NCBI GenBank assembly: GCA_036742665.1
Contig: DAINQP010000005.1
Location: 1 to 63,325, forward strand
Direction of reading: 5' to 3'
Length of the DNA: 63,325 nucleotides
Source of the DNA: Gp6-AA40 sp036742665
Lineage (GTDB): Bacteria > Acidobacteriota > Vicinamibacteria > Vicinamibacterales > UBA2999
Below, piece after piece: positions 43,125 through 50,548 of this stretch (position 1 is the stretch's first letter; every line of letters begins with the position of its first letter). Both the position numbers and the translations under genes were made by a program. A model generated the notes under the pieces. That model searched no databases and was not told the DNA's origin. It worked only from the letters and a program-made list of their open reading frames with translations.

Positions 43125-45316
43125 CGCACGGCTCCTTCCCGGGGTGCCTTCTCGACTCGAGCTGCAGACTGTTTGTAATTGGGCTCGCGCGAAAACGGAT
43201 CGAACGCACTTTGCGTGACTTCGTTGGCGTTGGCCTCGGCGTAATGGAACGGGACGAAGATTTGTCCTGGCGCCACGGTCTCGGTGACCCGCAACTCGAT
43301 GCTACGCACGCGGCCACGTCGCGAGATCACGTCAACGCGGTCCTGCGGCTTGAGCCTGAGTCCGCGCGCATCGCGCGGATTCATCTCGACCCACGCATTC
43401 GGGGAGAGCCGCTCGAGGATCGGCACCTTGCCCGTCTTGGTGCGGGTGTGCCAGTGCTCAACCGTCCGCCCGGTGTTGAGGACGAATGGGAACTCGTCGT
43501 TCGGCTGCTCCGGGTACGGCTCCCACGTCACGGGCAGCAATCGCGCGCGGCCATCGTCGGTGCAGAAGCGGCCCTCAGTGTAGAGACGCCGCGTTTCCCC
43601 GGCGTTGGAAGCGCCGGCCGGGAACGGCCACTGCACGCCGCCGTGCTGTTCGATCGCCTTGTAGGTGATGCCCGAGTAGTCGCAAAGCCTCCCGGCGGAC
43701 ACGCGTTTCCATTCCTCGAACGCGTCGGCTGGTTTCGTCCAGCCGGGAAAGATCTCGTCCCGTACGCCGAGCACGCCAGCGAGTTGCAGAAAGATGTCGA
43801 AATCAGCGCGCGCCTCTCCGGGCGCCGCGACCGCGCGATTGACCTTGCTGACCCGCCGCTCAGAGTTGGTGTAGGTCCCTTCCTTCTCGCCCCACATCGC
43901 CGCCGGGAGCATCAAGTGCGCATATTCGGAGGTCGGCGTCGGGTGATAACCGTCCTGGACGACCAGGAACTCGAGTCCTTCGAGCGCCTGCTGCAGCGCC
44001 TTCAGATTCGGGAACGAAACGATAGGGTTCGTCGCGATGATCCACAGCGCGCGAATCTTCTTCTCGAGAACCGCCTCGATGATGTCGGGATACGCCAGAC
44101 CACGCGCCGCAGGAATCCGTTCGACCGGAACGTTCCACAGCGTGGCCAGTTCCTCGCGATCGGCGGCGCTCTCGAACTTCCGGTAGCCCGGCATGATTGA
44201 CGCGAAGCCGGCCTCGCGCGTGCCCATCGCGTTGCATTGACCGGTTATCGAGAAGGGCGCAGCGCCCGCGCGGCCGATGTTGCCCGTGATCAGCGCGAGG
44301 TTGTTGATCGCGTTGACCGTCTCGGTTCCTTTCGTGCTGTGGTTGACGCCCATCGTCCAGCCGATGAACGCCGCCTCGGCGCGCGCGTAGGTCCATGCGG
44401 TCCGGAAGATCAGTTCGGGCGTCAGGCCGGTGATCTCGGCGACGCGCTCGGGCGTGTACTCGCGCACCGAGTCACGCAGTGCGTCGAACCCGGTGGTGTG
44501 GCGATCGATGTAGTCGCGATCGATCAGGTTGTGCTCGATGACGATGTGGATGAGACCATTGAGGAGCGCGAGGTCGGAACGGGGCCGCAGGGGCAGGTGA
44601 AGATCAGCCATCATCGCGGTCTTGGTGACCCGCGGATCGACGACGATGATCGTGGCGTTCGGATTCGAGCGCAGTCGCCAGCAGAGAATCGGGTGATTCT
44701 CGGCGACGTTGGCGCCGATGAGCACAATGACGTCGGCGCGCTCGAGATCCTCGTAGGCGCCCGGCGGGCCGTCGCTGCCGAAAGAACGCTTGTAGCCCTG
44801 CACCGCCGTGGACATGCACAGCGTCGTGTTGCCATCGTAGTTCGACGTGCCGAGGCCAAGCTGTATCAGCTTGCCCATCGCGTAGAACTCTTCGGTCACG
44901 AGCTGTCCGGTGCTGATCACGCCAACCGTGCCGGGACCGTAGCGCGCCTGCACGTCGCGGAACCGCGCCGCCATCGTCGTCAACGCGTCATCCCAGGTCA
45001 CACGCTGCATCGAACCGCCACGCCGTAGCAGTGGATACCGGGCGCGATTGTCGGCGTTGATGGTGTGATGCTCGGACAAGCCCTTCGGACACAACATCCC
45101 GCGATTGACCGGGTGATCCGGGTTGCCGCGAACGGAGACGGCGCGGCCATCCTTGACTCCGATGAACATGCCGCAGCCGACGGAGCAATAGCCGCACGTC
45201 GTCGAGACCCAGCGATCCGGAATCTTCTGCGACGAGACATAGCCCGCGACCGGATCGATGCCGTAGGTGTAGCGATCGGCGCGGGTGTCGAGTCCGAGCA
45301 TCTCCTTGAGCGTCAT
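43121..45316 (-). CDS. nasA: Assimilatory nitrate reductase catalytic subunit
   Basis: 731 residues from the ATG at 45316, which overlaps the stop of the upstream fusion gene; a longer frame to 45946 is a shadow of that gene. Molybdenum bis-MGD enzyme: N-terminal [4Fe-4S] ligands Cys41, Cys44, Cys48 and Cys76 (TTCGYCSVGCGM ... LCPKG), Mo-ligand cysteine in TLCMSTAVQGYKRSFGSDG, and C-terminal dinucleotide-binding domain (FVLNTGRTVEHWHTRTKTG). No Tat signal, so cytoplasmic. It lacks the C-terminal BFD domain of some NasA proteins; electrons probably come from the DmsB-DmsC fusion. Reduces nitrate to nitrite. Confidence 0.95.
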   Translation of the reverse strand: MTLKEMLGLDTRADRYTYGIDPVAGYVSSQKIPDRWVSTTCGYCSVGCGMFIGVKDGRAVSVRGNPDHPVNRGMLCPKGLSEHHTINADNRARYPLLRRGGSMQRVTWDDALTTMAARFRDVQARYGPGTVGVISTGQLVTEEFYAMGKLIQLGLGTSNYDGNTTLCMSTAVQGYKRSFGSDGPPGAYEDLERADVIVLIGANVAENHPILCWRLRSNPNATIIVVDPRVTKTAMMADLHLPLRPRSDLALLNGLIHIVIEHNLIDRDYIDRHTTGFDALRDSVREYTPERVAEITGLTPELIFRTAWTYARAEAAFIGWTMGVNHSTKGTETVNAINNLALITGNIGRAGAAPFSITGQCNAMGTREAGFASIMPGYRKFESAADREELATLWNVPVERIPAARGLAYPDIIEAVLEKKIRALWIIATNPIVSFPNLKALQQALEGLEFLVVQDGYHPTPTSEYAHLMLPAAMWGEKEGTYTNSERRVSKVNRAVAAPGEARADFDIFLQLAGVLGVRDEIFPGWTKPADAFEEWKRVSAGRLCDYSGITYKAIEQHGGVQWPFPAGASNAGETRRLYTEGRFCTDDGRARLLPVTWEPYPEQPNDEFPFVLNTGRTVEHWHTRTKTGKVPILERLSPNAWVEMNPRDARGLRLKPQDRVDVISRRGRVRSIELRVTETVAPGQIFVPFHYAEANANEVTQSAFDPFSREPNYKQSAARVEKAPREGAVR

Positions 45317-46914
45317 GTGGCCTCGCTTGCCGACGCGATATACGGCGCGGCCAGATGTTTGGGGACGACGCTGACGAAGAACAGATAGCGTTCGATGAGC
45401 TCGGCGGCGAGGGCAACGAGGAGCGCGCCGAGCAAGAGCAGCCGTCCTGATCCATCGGGAAAACCCGTCGCCAGTAGCGGCAGCGCAATCGCGCCGATGG
45501 CCAGAAGAATTCCGCGGAGCACGAGGCGGCCGGCGAGCACCGTGGACAACAGCCGCGCCGTGCCCTTCAACTCGAGACTGTCCGACGCGACCGCTCGGAG
45601 AAAGCGCAGCGCGAACACCGTCGCTTGCGCGCCCGCCATCGACGCCGCCGCGATCGCCAGCCACCGGCTCGGACCCGCGACAGCGGCGGCCGCAAACAAC
45701 GGACCAAGGATCGCTGCGGTCAGGTTGAACTGCAGCAGCGTGTATTGTGTGTTCCAGGCCGGGCGAGCCGGAACGCGATAGATGCACGCGCTGGCCGTCA
45801 CACCGGCGAAACCGAGCAGCACCGTCATCCCACCCACCCAGACACTCCCCGGCAGTTGCAGCCACAGTAGACCCGCATAGACAGCGGCGACATGCGAGAA
45901 CGCGGCAAAGGCGAGCACCTCTCGACTCAGCCACGACCGCCGCCACATCCGAAGCGCGCGATAGGCGTGCGCCGGCCGTCCGAGATGGAACGTTGCCGCC
46001 GCAAGCGCCAGTCCGCCGACGGCCAGCGAGACCAGCGCCGCAAGACCGAGACGCGTGTTGCCAAGCAATTGGAGCAGCCAGATCGTCGCGAACGCGCCAA
46101 CCGACAGCTGCGTGAGGACGGTCATGAGAATCAGCGACCAGTGCGCGTGCTCGGGCGTGACGTGCGTGATGTCTCGAGGCCGCGCGTTGGGCGGCAACTC
46201 GTCAGCCCCCGTGATCCGCGTCGTTGAGAGGCTGCCGTCGGCTGAGGGCATCCCGAGCGTCGTTGCACGTGGACTGGACTCGACTGATTCACGCCACTCG
46301 GCGACGTTGACGATCTCAATCGCCAGCACTCCCTCGGGACATGCGCTCACACAGGCCGGTGACTGGCCGAGCGAGAGACGGCCGTGGCACATATCGCACT
46401 TGCCGACGACACCGCGCTCAGGGTTGTACTGCGGGACCCCGTACGAACAATTCCAGGTGCAGTACTGACAGCCGATGCATGCGTCTGCGCTGTGGCGCAC
46501 GATGCCGGTGATCGGGTCCTTGGTGTAGGCATCGACCGGGCAACCCTCCAGGCACGTCGGCTCGAGGCAGTGATTGCAGCCCATCGAGAGATACGAGCGG
46601 CTCGTCGATGGAAACCATCCGCCTTCGATCTCGCCGACACGCCGCCAGTTGATGGGCGCGGGATTGCCGTTCTGCTCATTGCAGGCGACGACGCAGCACT
46701 TGCAGCCGATGCAGGAGCCCATGTCCACGTGGAAGCGGTACTGCTCGCCGGGGCCGGGCGTGCGACCGGGCATCCGTTCGCCTTCGCGGCTTCGCCGCTT
46801 CGGCGGAACAAGATCCTGCCTGCCGCTCTTGATCCAGTCGAGCAGCGGCAACTCGGTCGGTGCCGTGTCGACGCTGCGATGCAGCATTGGCGTAGTGACG
46901 GGTATCGACGCCAT
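45313..46914 (-). CDS. DmsB-DmsC fusion: four-cluster ferredoxin plus membrane anchor
   Basis: 533 residues from the ATG at 46914; ATGs at 46992, 46944 and 46887 are alternatives and none has a clear ribosome-binding site. N-terminal half is a DmsB/NrfC-type protein with four [4Fe-4S] motifs: CIGCKCCVVAC, CNHCLEPTCLEGC, CIGCQYCTWNC and CDMCHGRLSLGQSPACVSAC. From about residue 260 it becomes a DmsC-like anchor with about eight hydrophobic helices (HAHWSLILMTVLTQLSVGAF onward). The fusion would take electrons from quinol and feed NasA. Neither part has a Tat signal, so the catalytic side should face the cytoplasm. Confidence 0.88.
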   Translation of the reverse strand: MASIPVTTPMLHRSVDTAPTELPLLDWIKSGRQDLVPPKRRSREGERMPGRTPGPGEQYRFHVDMGSCIGCKCCVVACNEQNGNPAPINWRRVGEIEGGWFPSTSRSYLSMGCNHCLEPTCLEGCPVDAYTKDPITGIVRHSADACIGCQYCTWNCSYGVPQYNPERGVVGKCDMCHGRLSLGQSPACVSACPEGVLAIEIVNVAEWRESVESSPRATTLGMPSADGSLSTTRITGADELPPNARPRDITHVTPEHAHWSLILMTVLTQLSVGAFATIWLLQLLGNTRLGLAALVSLAVGGLALAAATFHLGRPAHAYRALRMWRRSWLSREVLAFAAFSHVAAVYAGLLWLQLPGSVWVGGMTVLLGFAGVTASACIYRVPARPAWNTQYTLLQFNLTAAILGPLFAAAAVAGPSRWLAIAAASMAGAQATVFALRFLRAVASDSLELKGTARLLSTVLAGRLVLRGILLAIGAIALPLLATGFPDGSGRLLLLGALLVALAAELIERYLFFVSVVPKHLAAPYIASASEAT

Positions 46915-46986
46915 CCAGTTGGACTCGCGTGAACACTCATGCATCCACCGCGCCGCACATGGACGCGTGATGCGTGTTTCACAACC

Positions 46987-47092
46987 GCGCACGCAAACGC
47001 GTGCGCTCCACTTTCAGTGGAAACGGCGCGCTGAAACGCTCGCTGCTACACGGAACGAGCTCGGCGCCTGGAGACGTGGCCAGCGAACTGGC
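46987..47092 (-). promoter_or_regulatory. Three hairpins in the nitrate reductase leader
   Basis: In transcript order: GCCAG-UUCG-CUGGC (47092-47079), UCCACU-GAA-AGUGGA (47021-47007), and directly next to it GCGCACGC-GUUU-GCGUGCGC (47006-46987). All arms pair perfectly. None has the hexaloop with A1 and G4 expected for ANTAR targets. No U-run follows the last stem. Candidate leader regulation all the same. Confidence 0.45.
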
Positions 47093-47332
47093 TGAAGTGC
47101 TGCGCGCTGCCGGGCGCGCCGCACACATCGAAGATACACGTCGTGCGGACGATCGACAAGAGGGAGACAGGGCACGAACGTGTCACTCGCCCACAACGAT
47201 TCGACATTTTTGAATGAGCAGGTAGTACAGCACGTAAGTGATAGACAGCACTGGGCCGCATTCGCCAAATCAGCCGTTCACGCGCCATGCGCCGAGACGA
47301 CAACGCTGTCAACGATCGACGAATCGCGCGGC

Positions 47333-47345
47333 AATCACGGTGATT
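47333..47345. promoter_or_regulatory. Operator-like palindrome
   Basis: AATCAC-G-GTGATT, perfect 6+6 inverted repeat, about 310 bp upstream of the porin gene and 420 bp upstream of the fusion gene. Regulator unknown. Confidence 0.4.
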
Positions 47346-47572
47346 CACGATCGCGCAACGCATCCCGACACAAATGTGCGCTGCGAACCGTCGCGCAACA
47401 GAGTTGTCGTCGCCGTTCGTGAACCCGAGAACCACAGAGAACCCAAGAACAACAACCATTGAACCTACTGAACCCATGCAACCGTGAACGGAATACTGCT
47501 TGCTACGAGCATTCCGCAACGGCCCTGTGGCCGACTCTCGAAACTGAAAACGGCCACGTCGCCTCTTGAAAC

Positions 47573-47634
47573 TAGCTGGTAGCTGGTAGTCCGTAGCTGG
47601 TAGTGCCTTCTTTCTACCACCTACCACCTACGAG
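47573..47634. repeat. Heptad inverted array
   Basis: TAGCTGG, TAGCTGG, TAGTCCG, TAGCTGG, TAGTGCC (47573-47607), a 6-nt turn, then CTACCAC, CTACCAC, CTACGAG (47614-47634). It ends 25 bp before the porin start codon, so it would be in the 5' leader of the nitrate uptake operon. Confidence 0.85.
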
Positions 47635-47658
47635 CTTCACTCGGAAGGGAGAAGACGT

Positions 47659-49083
47659 GTGACTCGTGCGTCGATTGTTCTTCTGGCACTCGTCGCGGTG
47701 CCACTGACCGCAAGCGCGCAGCAGCAAGTCGCGAGCGCGCAGCCGCAGACATCCAACGCTCCACAGCTCGCACAACCCGTCGCGCCGGCCCCTGCCGCTG
47801 CACAAGTGCAGCCCGCGCCGCGGCCGCCATTTCCCAATCGCGCGAACAACGTCATGCCATCGTGGCTGCGTGTGCGGGGTGAGTTCCGCGAGCGTGTTGA
47901 AGGATTTGACAACAGCGGCTTCACCGCCGACCGCGACGACTCGTACGCACTCAGTCGCGTGCGCCTGAACGCGACGATCACCGTCTCGAAGATCCTGTCG
48001 TTCCAAGCCAACGTGCAGGACGCGCGCGTCGCCAGCAAGCAAGTCGGCCCGACGGCGGCGCCGTTCCGCGGACCATTCGATCTACGGACCGGATTCGCCG
48101 ACATCGGCGATGCCAAGGCGCCAATCGGCGCGCGACTCGGCAGGCAGGAGCTCGCGTTCGGCGAGCAGCGGCTGCTCGGACATCTCGCCTGGGTCAACAC
48201 CGGCCGCAGCTGGGACGCGGCTCGCGTGATCCTGCGCGCGAACGCCTGGCAGGCTGACGTCTTCGGCGCCTCGCTCGTCCGCAGCCTTCCCGATGAATTC
48301 GACAAGAGCGGCAATGGCAATCGCCTCGCCGGTGTGTATGCCTCATCGCCCAAGGTGATCCCGCAAGCCGCAGTCGAGCCGTATGTCTTCTGGCGTCGCG
48401 ACGTCAATCTGCGCAGCGAGCTCACCGCCGTCAGCGGACTGACGGCGATCGGCAATCTGTCGCAGACGACGATGGGCATGCGCGTGGCTGGAAAACTCCC
48501 GGCACACCTCGACTACGGCGTCGAGATGGCGATGCAGCGTGGATCGCTGGCCGCTGATTCATTGAATGCGTGGGCGGGACATTGGCAGATTCGTGAGTCG
48601 CTGGCGGGCGCGGGCGCGGTCAAGCTGACCTCCGAATACAACTTCGCGACCGGCGACGACAATCCCACTGATGGCCGTCGTCAGACATTCGACCAGCTCT
48701 ATCCCACCGGACACGACAAGCTTGGGCTCGCCGATCAGGTCGGTTGGCGCAACGTCCATCATCTTCGCGAGGGGTTCGAGTTCTCGCCGATCAAGGCCAC
48801 GCCCATCTCGCTGAACTATCACTCGTGGTGGCTGGCGGAGAAGACGGACGGGTTGTATGCGGCGAGCGGCGCGCTGCTCGCGCGTGTCGCCGGCGGAGCA
48901 GCCGATTCACACGTCGGGCAGGAACTCGATCTCCAGATCTCACGAGCGCTGACGCCCCAGATTCAATTGGCGGCGGGCTACGCGCACATGTTCACGGGCG
49001 CCTTCCTCAAAGAGGCGACTCCCGGCGCTTCCTACAGTGCTCCCTATGTGATGGTGACCTATGTCTTCCTCGCCGACAAATAA
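47659..49083 (+). CDS. Outer-membrane porin, alginate-export-like
   Basis: 474 residues. GTG start after GGAAGGGAGAAG. Signal peptide (about 1-21, LLALVAVPLTASAQQ), a Gln/Ala/Pro-rich linker (about 22-60), then a beta-barrel of the alginate_exp type (RVRGEFRERVEGFDN, GRQELAFGEQRLLG, TSEYNFATGDDNPTDG) ending in YVMVTYVFLADK. The last codons overlap the nrtA start by 23 bp. Its fixed place at the head of the nrt operon makes it the probable outer-membrane channel for nitrate or nitrite; substrate assignment is inference from context. Confidence 0.82.
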   Translation: MTRASIVLLALVAVPLTASAQQQVASAQPQTSNAPQLAQPVAPAPAAAQVQPAPRPPFPNRANNVMPSWLRVRGEFRERVEGFDNSGFTADRDDSYALSRVRLNATITVSKILSFQANVQDARVASKQVGPTAAPFRGPFDLRTGFADIGDAKAPIGARLGRQELAFGEQRLLGHLAWVNTGRSWDAARVILRANAWQADVFGASLVRSLPDEFDKSGNGNRLAGVYASSPKVIPQAAVEPYVFWRRDVNLRSELTAVSGLTAIGNLSQTTMGMRVAGKLPAHLDYGVEMAMQRGSLAADSLNAWAGHWQIRESLAGAGAVKLTSEYNFATGDDNPTDGRRQTFDQLYPTGHDKLGLADQVGWRNVHHLREGFEFSPIKATPISLNYHSWWLAEKTDGLYAASGALLARVAGGAADSHVGQELDLQISRALTPQIQLAAGYAHMFTGAFLKEATPGASYSAPYVMVTYVFLADK

Positions 49084-50332
49084 CGGGACCGGTACTTCTC
49101 GACGTCACTTCCTCACCGCAACGGCGACAACCGCCGGAGCACTGCTGGCGGGCCTGCCCTCCGGTTGGGTCGGCAGCGTCTATGCCGACGACTCACCCGA
49201 AACGAAGACGATGCGGTTCGGCATCATCGCACTCACCGACTGCGCGCCGATCGTCATGGCCCACGAGCTGGGCTACTTCAAGAAGTTCGGCATCGATTCG
49301 GTGATCTCGAAGGAAGCGTCGTGGGCCGTCATCCGCGACAAGCTCTCGCTCGGCGAAAACCAGGCGACGCACATGCTGATCGGCATGCCGATCGCCTCGA
49401 CGATGGGACTCGCGGGAGCGCCGGTTAAACCGATGGTGATCCCCTGGCTGCTGAATCGTAACGGTCAGGCGATCACCCTGAACAACAAACTGAAGAATGC
49501 CGGCGTTCGCAAACCGGCCCAGATCAAACCACTCGCCGACAAGGCGAAGGCGTCAGGCGAGCCGCTGACGTTTGCCATGACATTTCCGCCGGGTACGCAC
49601 GCGATGTGGATTCGCTACTGGCTCGCCTCGGGCGGAATCAATCCGGACAAAGACGTCAGCCTGATCACCATTCCGCCGGCGCAGATGGTGGCGAACATGA
49701 AGGTGGACAAGATGGATGGCTTCTGCGTGGGCGAGCCGTGGAACAACCGCGCCATCGAAGACGGCATCGGCTTTACCGCCGTCACCACGCAGCAGATGTG
49801 GAAAGACCATCCCGAGAAGGTGTGTGCGTTCACCGAAGAGTTCGCGATGAAGAACCCCAAGACGGTGAAAGCCGTTCTGAAGGCTCTCCATCTCGCCAGC
49901 GTACACCTCGACGATCTCGGCAATCGTGCCAAGGCCGCCGAAGTCATCGCCCGGCCGACCTACATCAACTGCCCGCCGGCGATCATCCTGGAGCGCCTGC
50001 TCGGAAAGTATGAGTACGGCGACGGCCGTTCGGAGCAGGACCCGAACTACATGATCTTCTCGCAGCGCAACTGCAACTATCCGCACCAGATCTATGGCAG
50101 GTGGTGGCTGACGCAACTGCGACGCTGGGGATTGACCAAGGGCGCCCCCGATTACGAGGGAATTCCGAAGCGTGTGATCCGCTCGGATATCTATCTCGAG
50201 GCTATGAAGGAAATGGGCGTCGCGGTGAAGGTGGCTGAAGAGCAGAAGATCACCCTTTTCGACAACGTCTTCGACGGCAAAGACCCGGACAAATACGCCC
50301 GCTCGTTCGCGATCAACAGCGTAGCTGGTTAG
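49061..50332 (+). CDS. nrtA: Nitrate ABC transporter substrate-binding protein
   Basis: 423 residues. Twin-arginine-type leader SRRHFLTATATTAGALLAG, then the NrtA/CmpA binding domain (MRFGIIALTDCAPIVMAHEL, ASWAVIRDKLSLGENQATHM, FPPGTHAMWIRYWLASGGINPD, MDGFCVGEPWNNRAI). Periplasmic receptor for nitrate by context; cyanate or bicarbonate binders share the fold. The start lies inside the porin gene. The last residues and the TAG stop (SVAG*) are read from a heptad array, so the original C-terminus may have been altered. The scaffold gap begins 8 bp after the stop. Confidence 0.92.
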   Translation: MSSSPTNNGTGTSRRHFLTATATTAGALLAGLPSGWVGSVYADDSPETKTMRFGIIALTDCAPIVMAHELGYFKKFGIDSVISKEASWAVIRDKLSLGENQATHMLIGMPIASTMGLAGAPVKPMVIPWLLNRNGQAITLNNKLKNAGVRKPAQIKPLADKAKASGEPLTFAMTFPPGTHAMWIRYWLASGGINPDKDVSLITIPPAQMVANMKVDKMDGFCVGEPWNNRAIEDGIGFTAVTTQQMWKDHPEKVCAFTEEFAMKNPKTVKAVLKALHLASVHLDDLGNRAKAAEVIARPTYINCPPAIILERLLGKYEYGDGRSEQDPNYMIFSQRNCNYPHQIYGRWWLTQLRRWGLTKGAPDYEGIPKRVIRSDIYLEAMKEMGVAVKVAEEQKITLFDNVFDGKDPDKYARSFAINSVAG

Positions 50333-50339
50333 TGGTTCG
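50285..50339. repeat. 55-bp exact duplication, left copy (assembly overlap)
   Basis: Identical to 50440-50494 on the other side of the 100-N gap. The length and exactness suggest two contigs that overlap by one assembly k-mer and were joined without merging. Confidence 0.95.
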
Positions 50340-50439
50340 NNNNNNNNNNNNNNNNNNNNNNNNNNNNNNNNNNNNNNNNNNNNNNNNNNNNNNNNNNNNN
50401 NNNNNNNNNNNNNNNNNNNNNNNNNNNNNNNNNNNNNNN
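50340..50439. other. Scaffold gap of 100 Ns
   Basis: Exactly 100 undetermined bases of the default length used by scaffolders. Flanked by the 55-bp duplication, so the real sequence is probably continuous and about 155 bp shorter here. Confidence 0.97.
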
Positions 50440-50476
50440 CCGGACAAATACGCCCGCTCGTTCGCGATCAACAGCG

Positions 50477-50532
50477 TAGCTGGTTAGTGGTTCGTGGTTG
50501 GTGGTTCATCCACTAACCACTAACTACCAACC
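50477..50532. repeat. Heptad inverted array
   Basis: Eight consecutive 7-mers: TAGCTGG, TTAGTGG, TTCGTGG, TTGGTGG, TTCATCC, ACTAACC, ACTAACT, ACCAACC. The first four and last three are complementary in kind. Its left edge is repeated before the gap and holds the nrtA stop; its right edge is 3 bp from the nrtB ribosome-binding site. Confidence 0.9.
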
Positions 50533-50548
50533 GACAAGGAGACTCTGT

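Larger units (their letters stand above)
46915..47658. promoter_or_regulatory. Divergent control region of the nitrate operons
   Basis: 744 bp (less if the fusion gene starts at 46992) with no convincing gene; the frames crossing it are repeat-derived. It contains three hairpins (46987-47092) on the leftward leader, ACATTTTTG at 47204-47212, the palindrome AATCAC-G-GTGATT at 47333-47345, a half array rich in GAACC and AACC from about 47419 to 47490, and a heptad inverted array at 47573-47634. Both transcripts must start here. Confidence 0.7.

Noticed and set aside
47046..47627. 193-residue minus-strand frame in the divergent nitrate region
   Set aside because: Part of it is translation of the GAACC-rich stretch and the heptad array (VVVLGFSVVLGF), with no start signal or conserved domain.
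46915..47658. Canonical ANTAR two-hexaloop target
   Set aside because: Hairpins present have 3- or 4-nt loops; none shows the A1/G4 hexaloop pair.
50285..50494. True tandem duplication around the gap
   Set aside because: Exact 55-bp identity flanking exactly 100 Ns is better explained by an unmerged contig overlap.
5291..50532. CRISPR array interpretation of the tandem repeats
   Set aside because: Units are 7 bp, degenerate and without spacers, and no cas genes are present.
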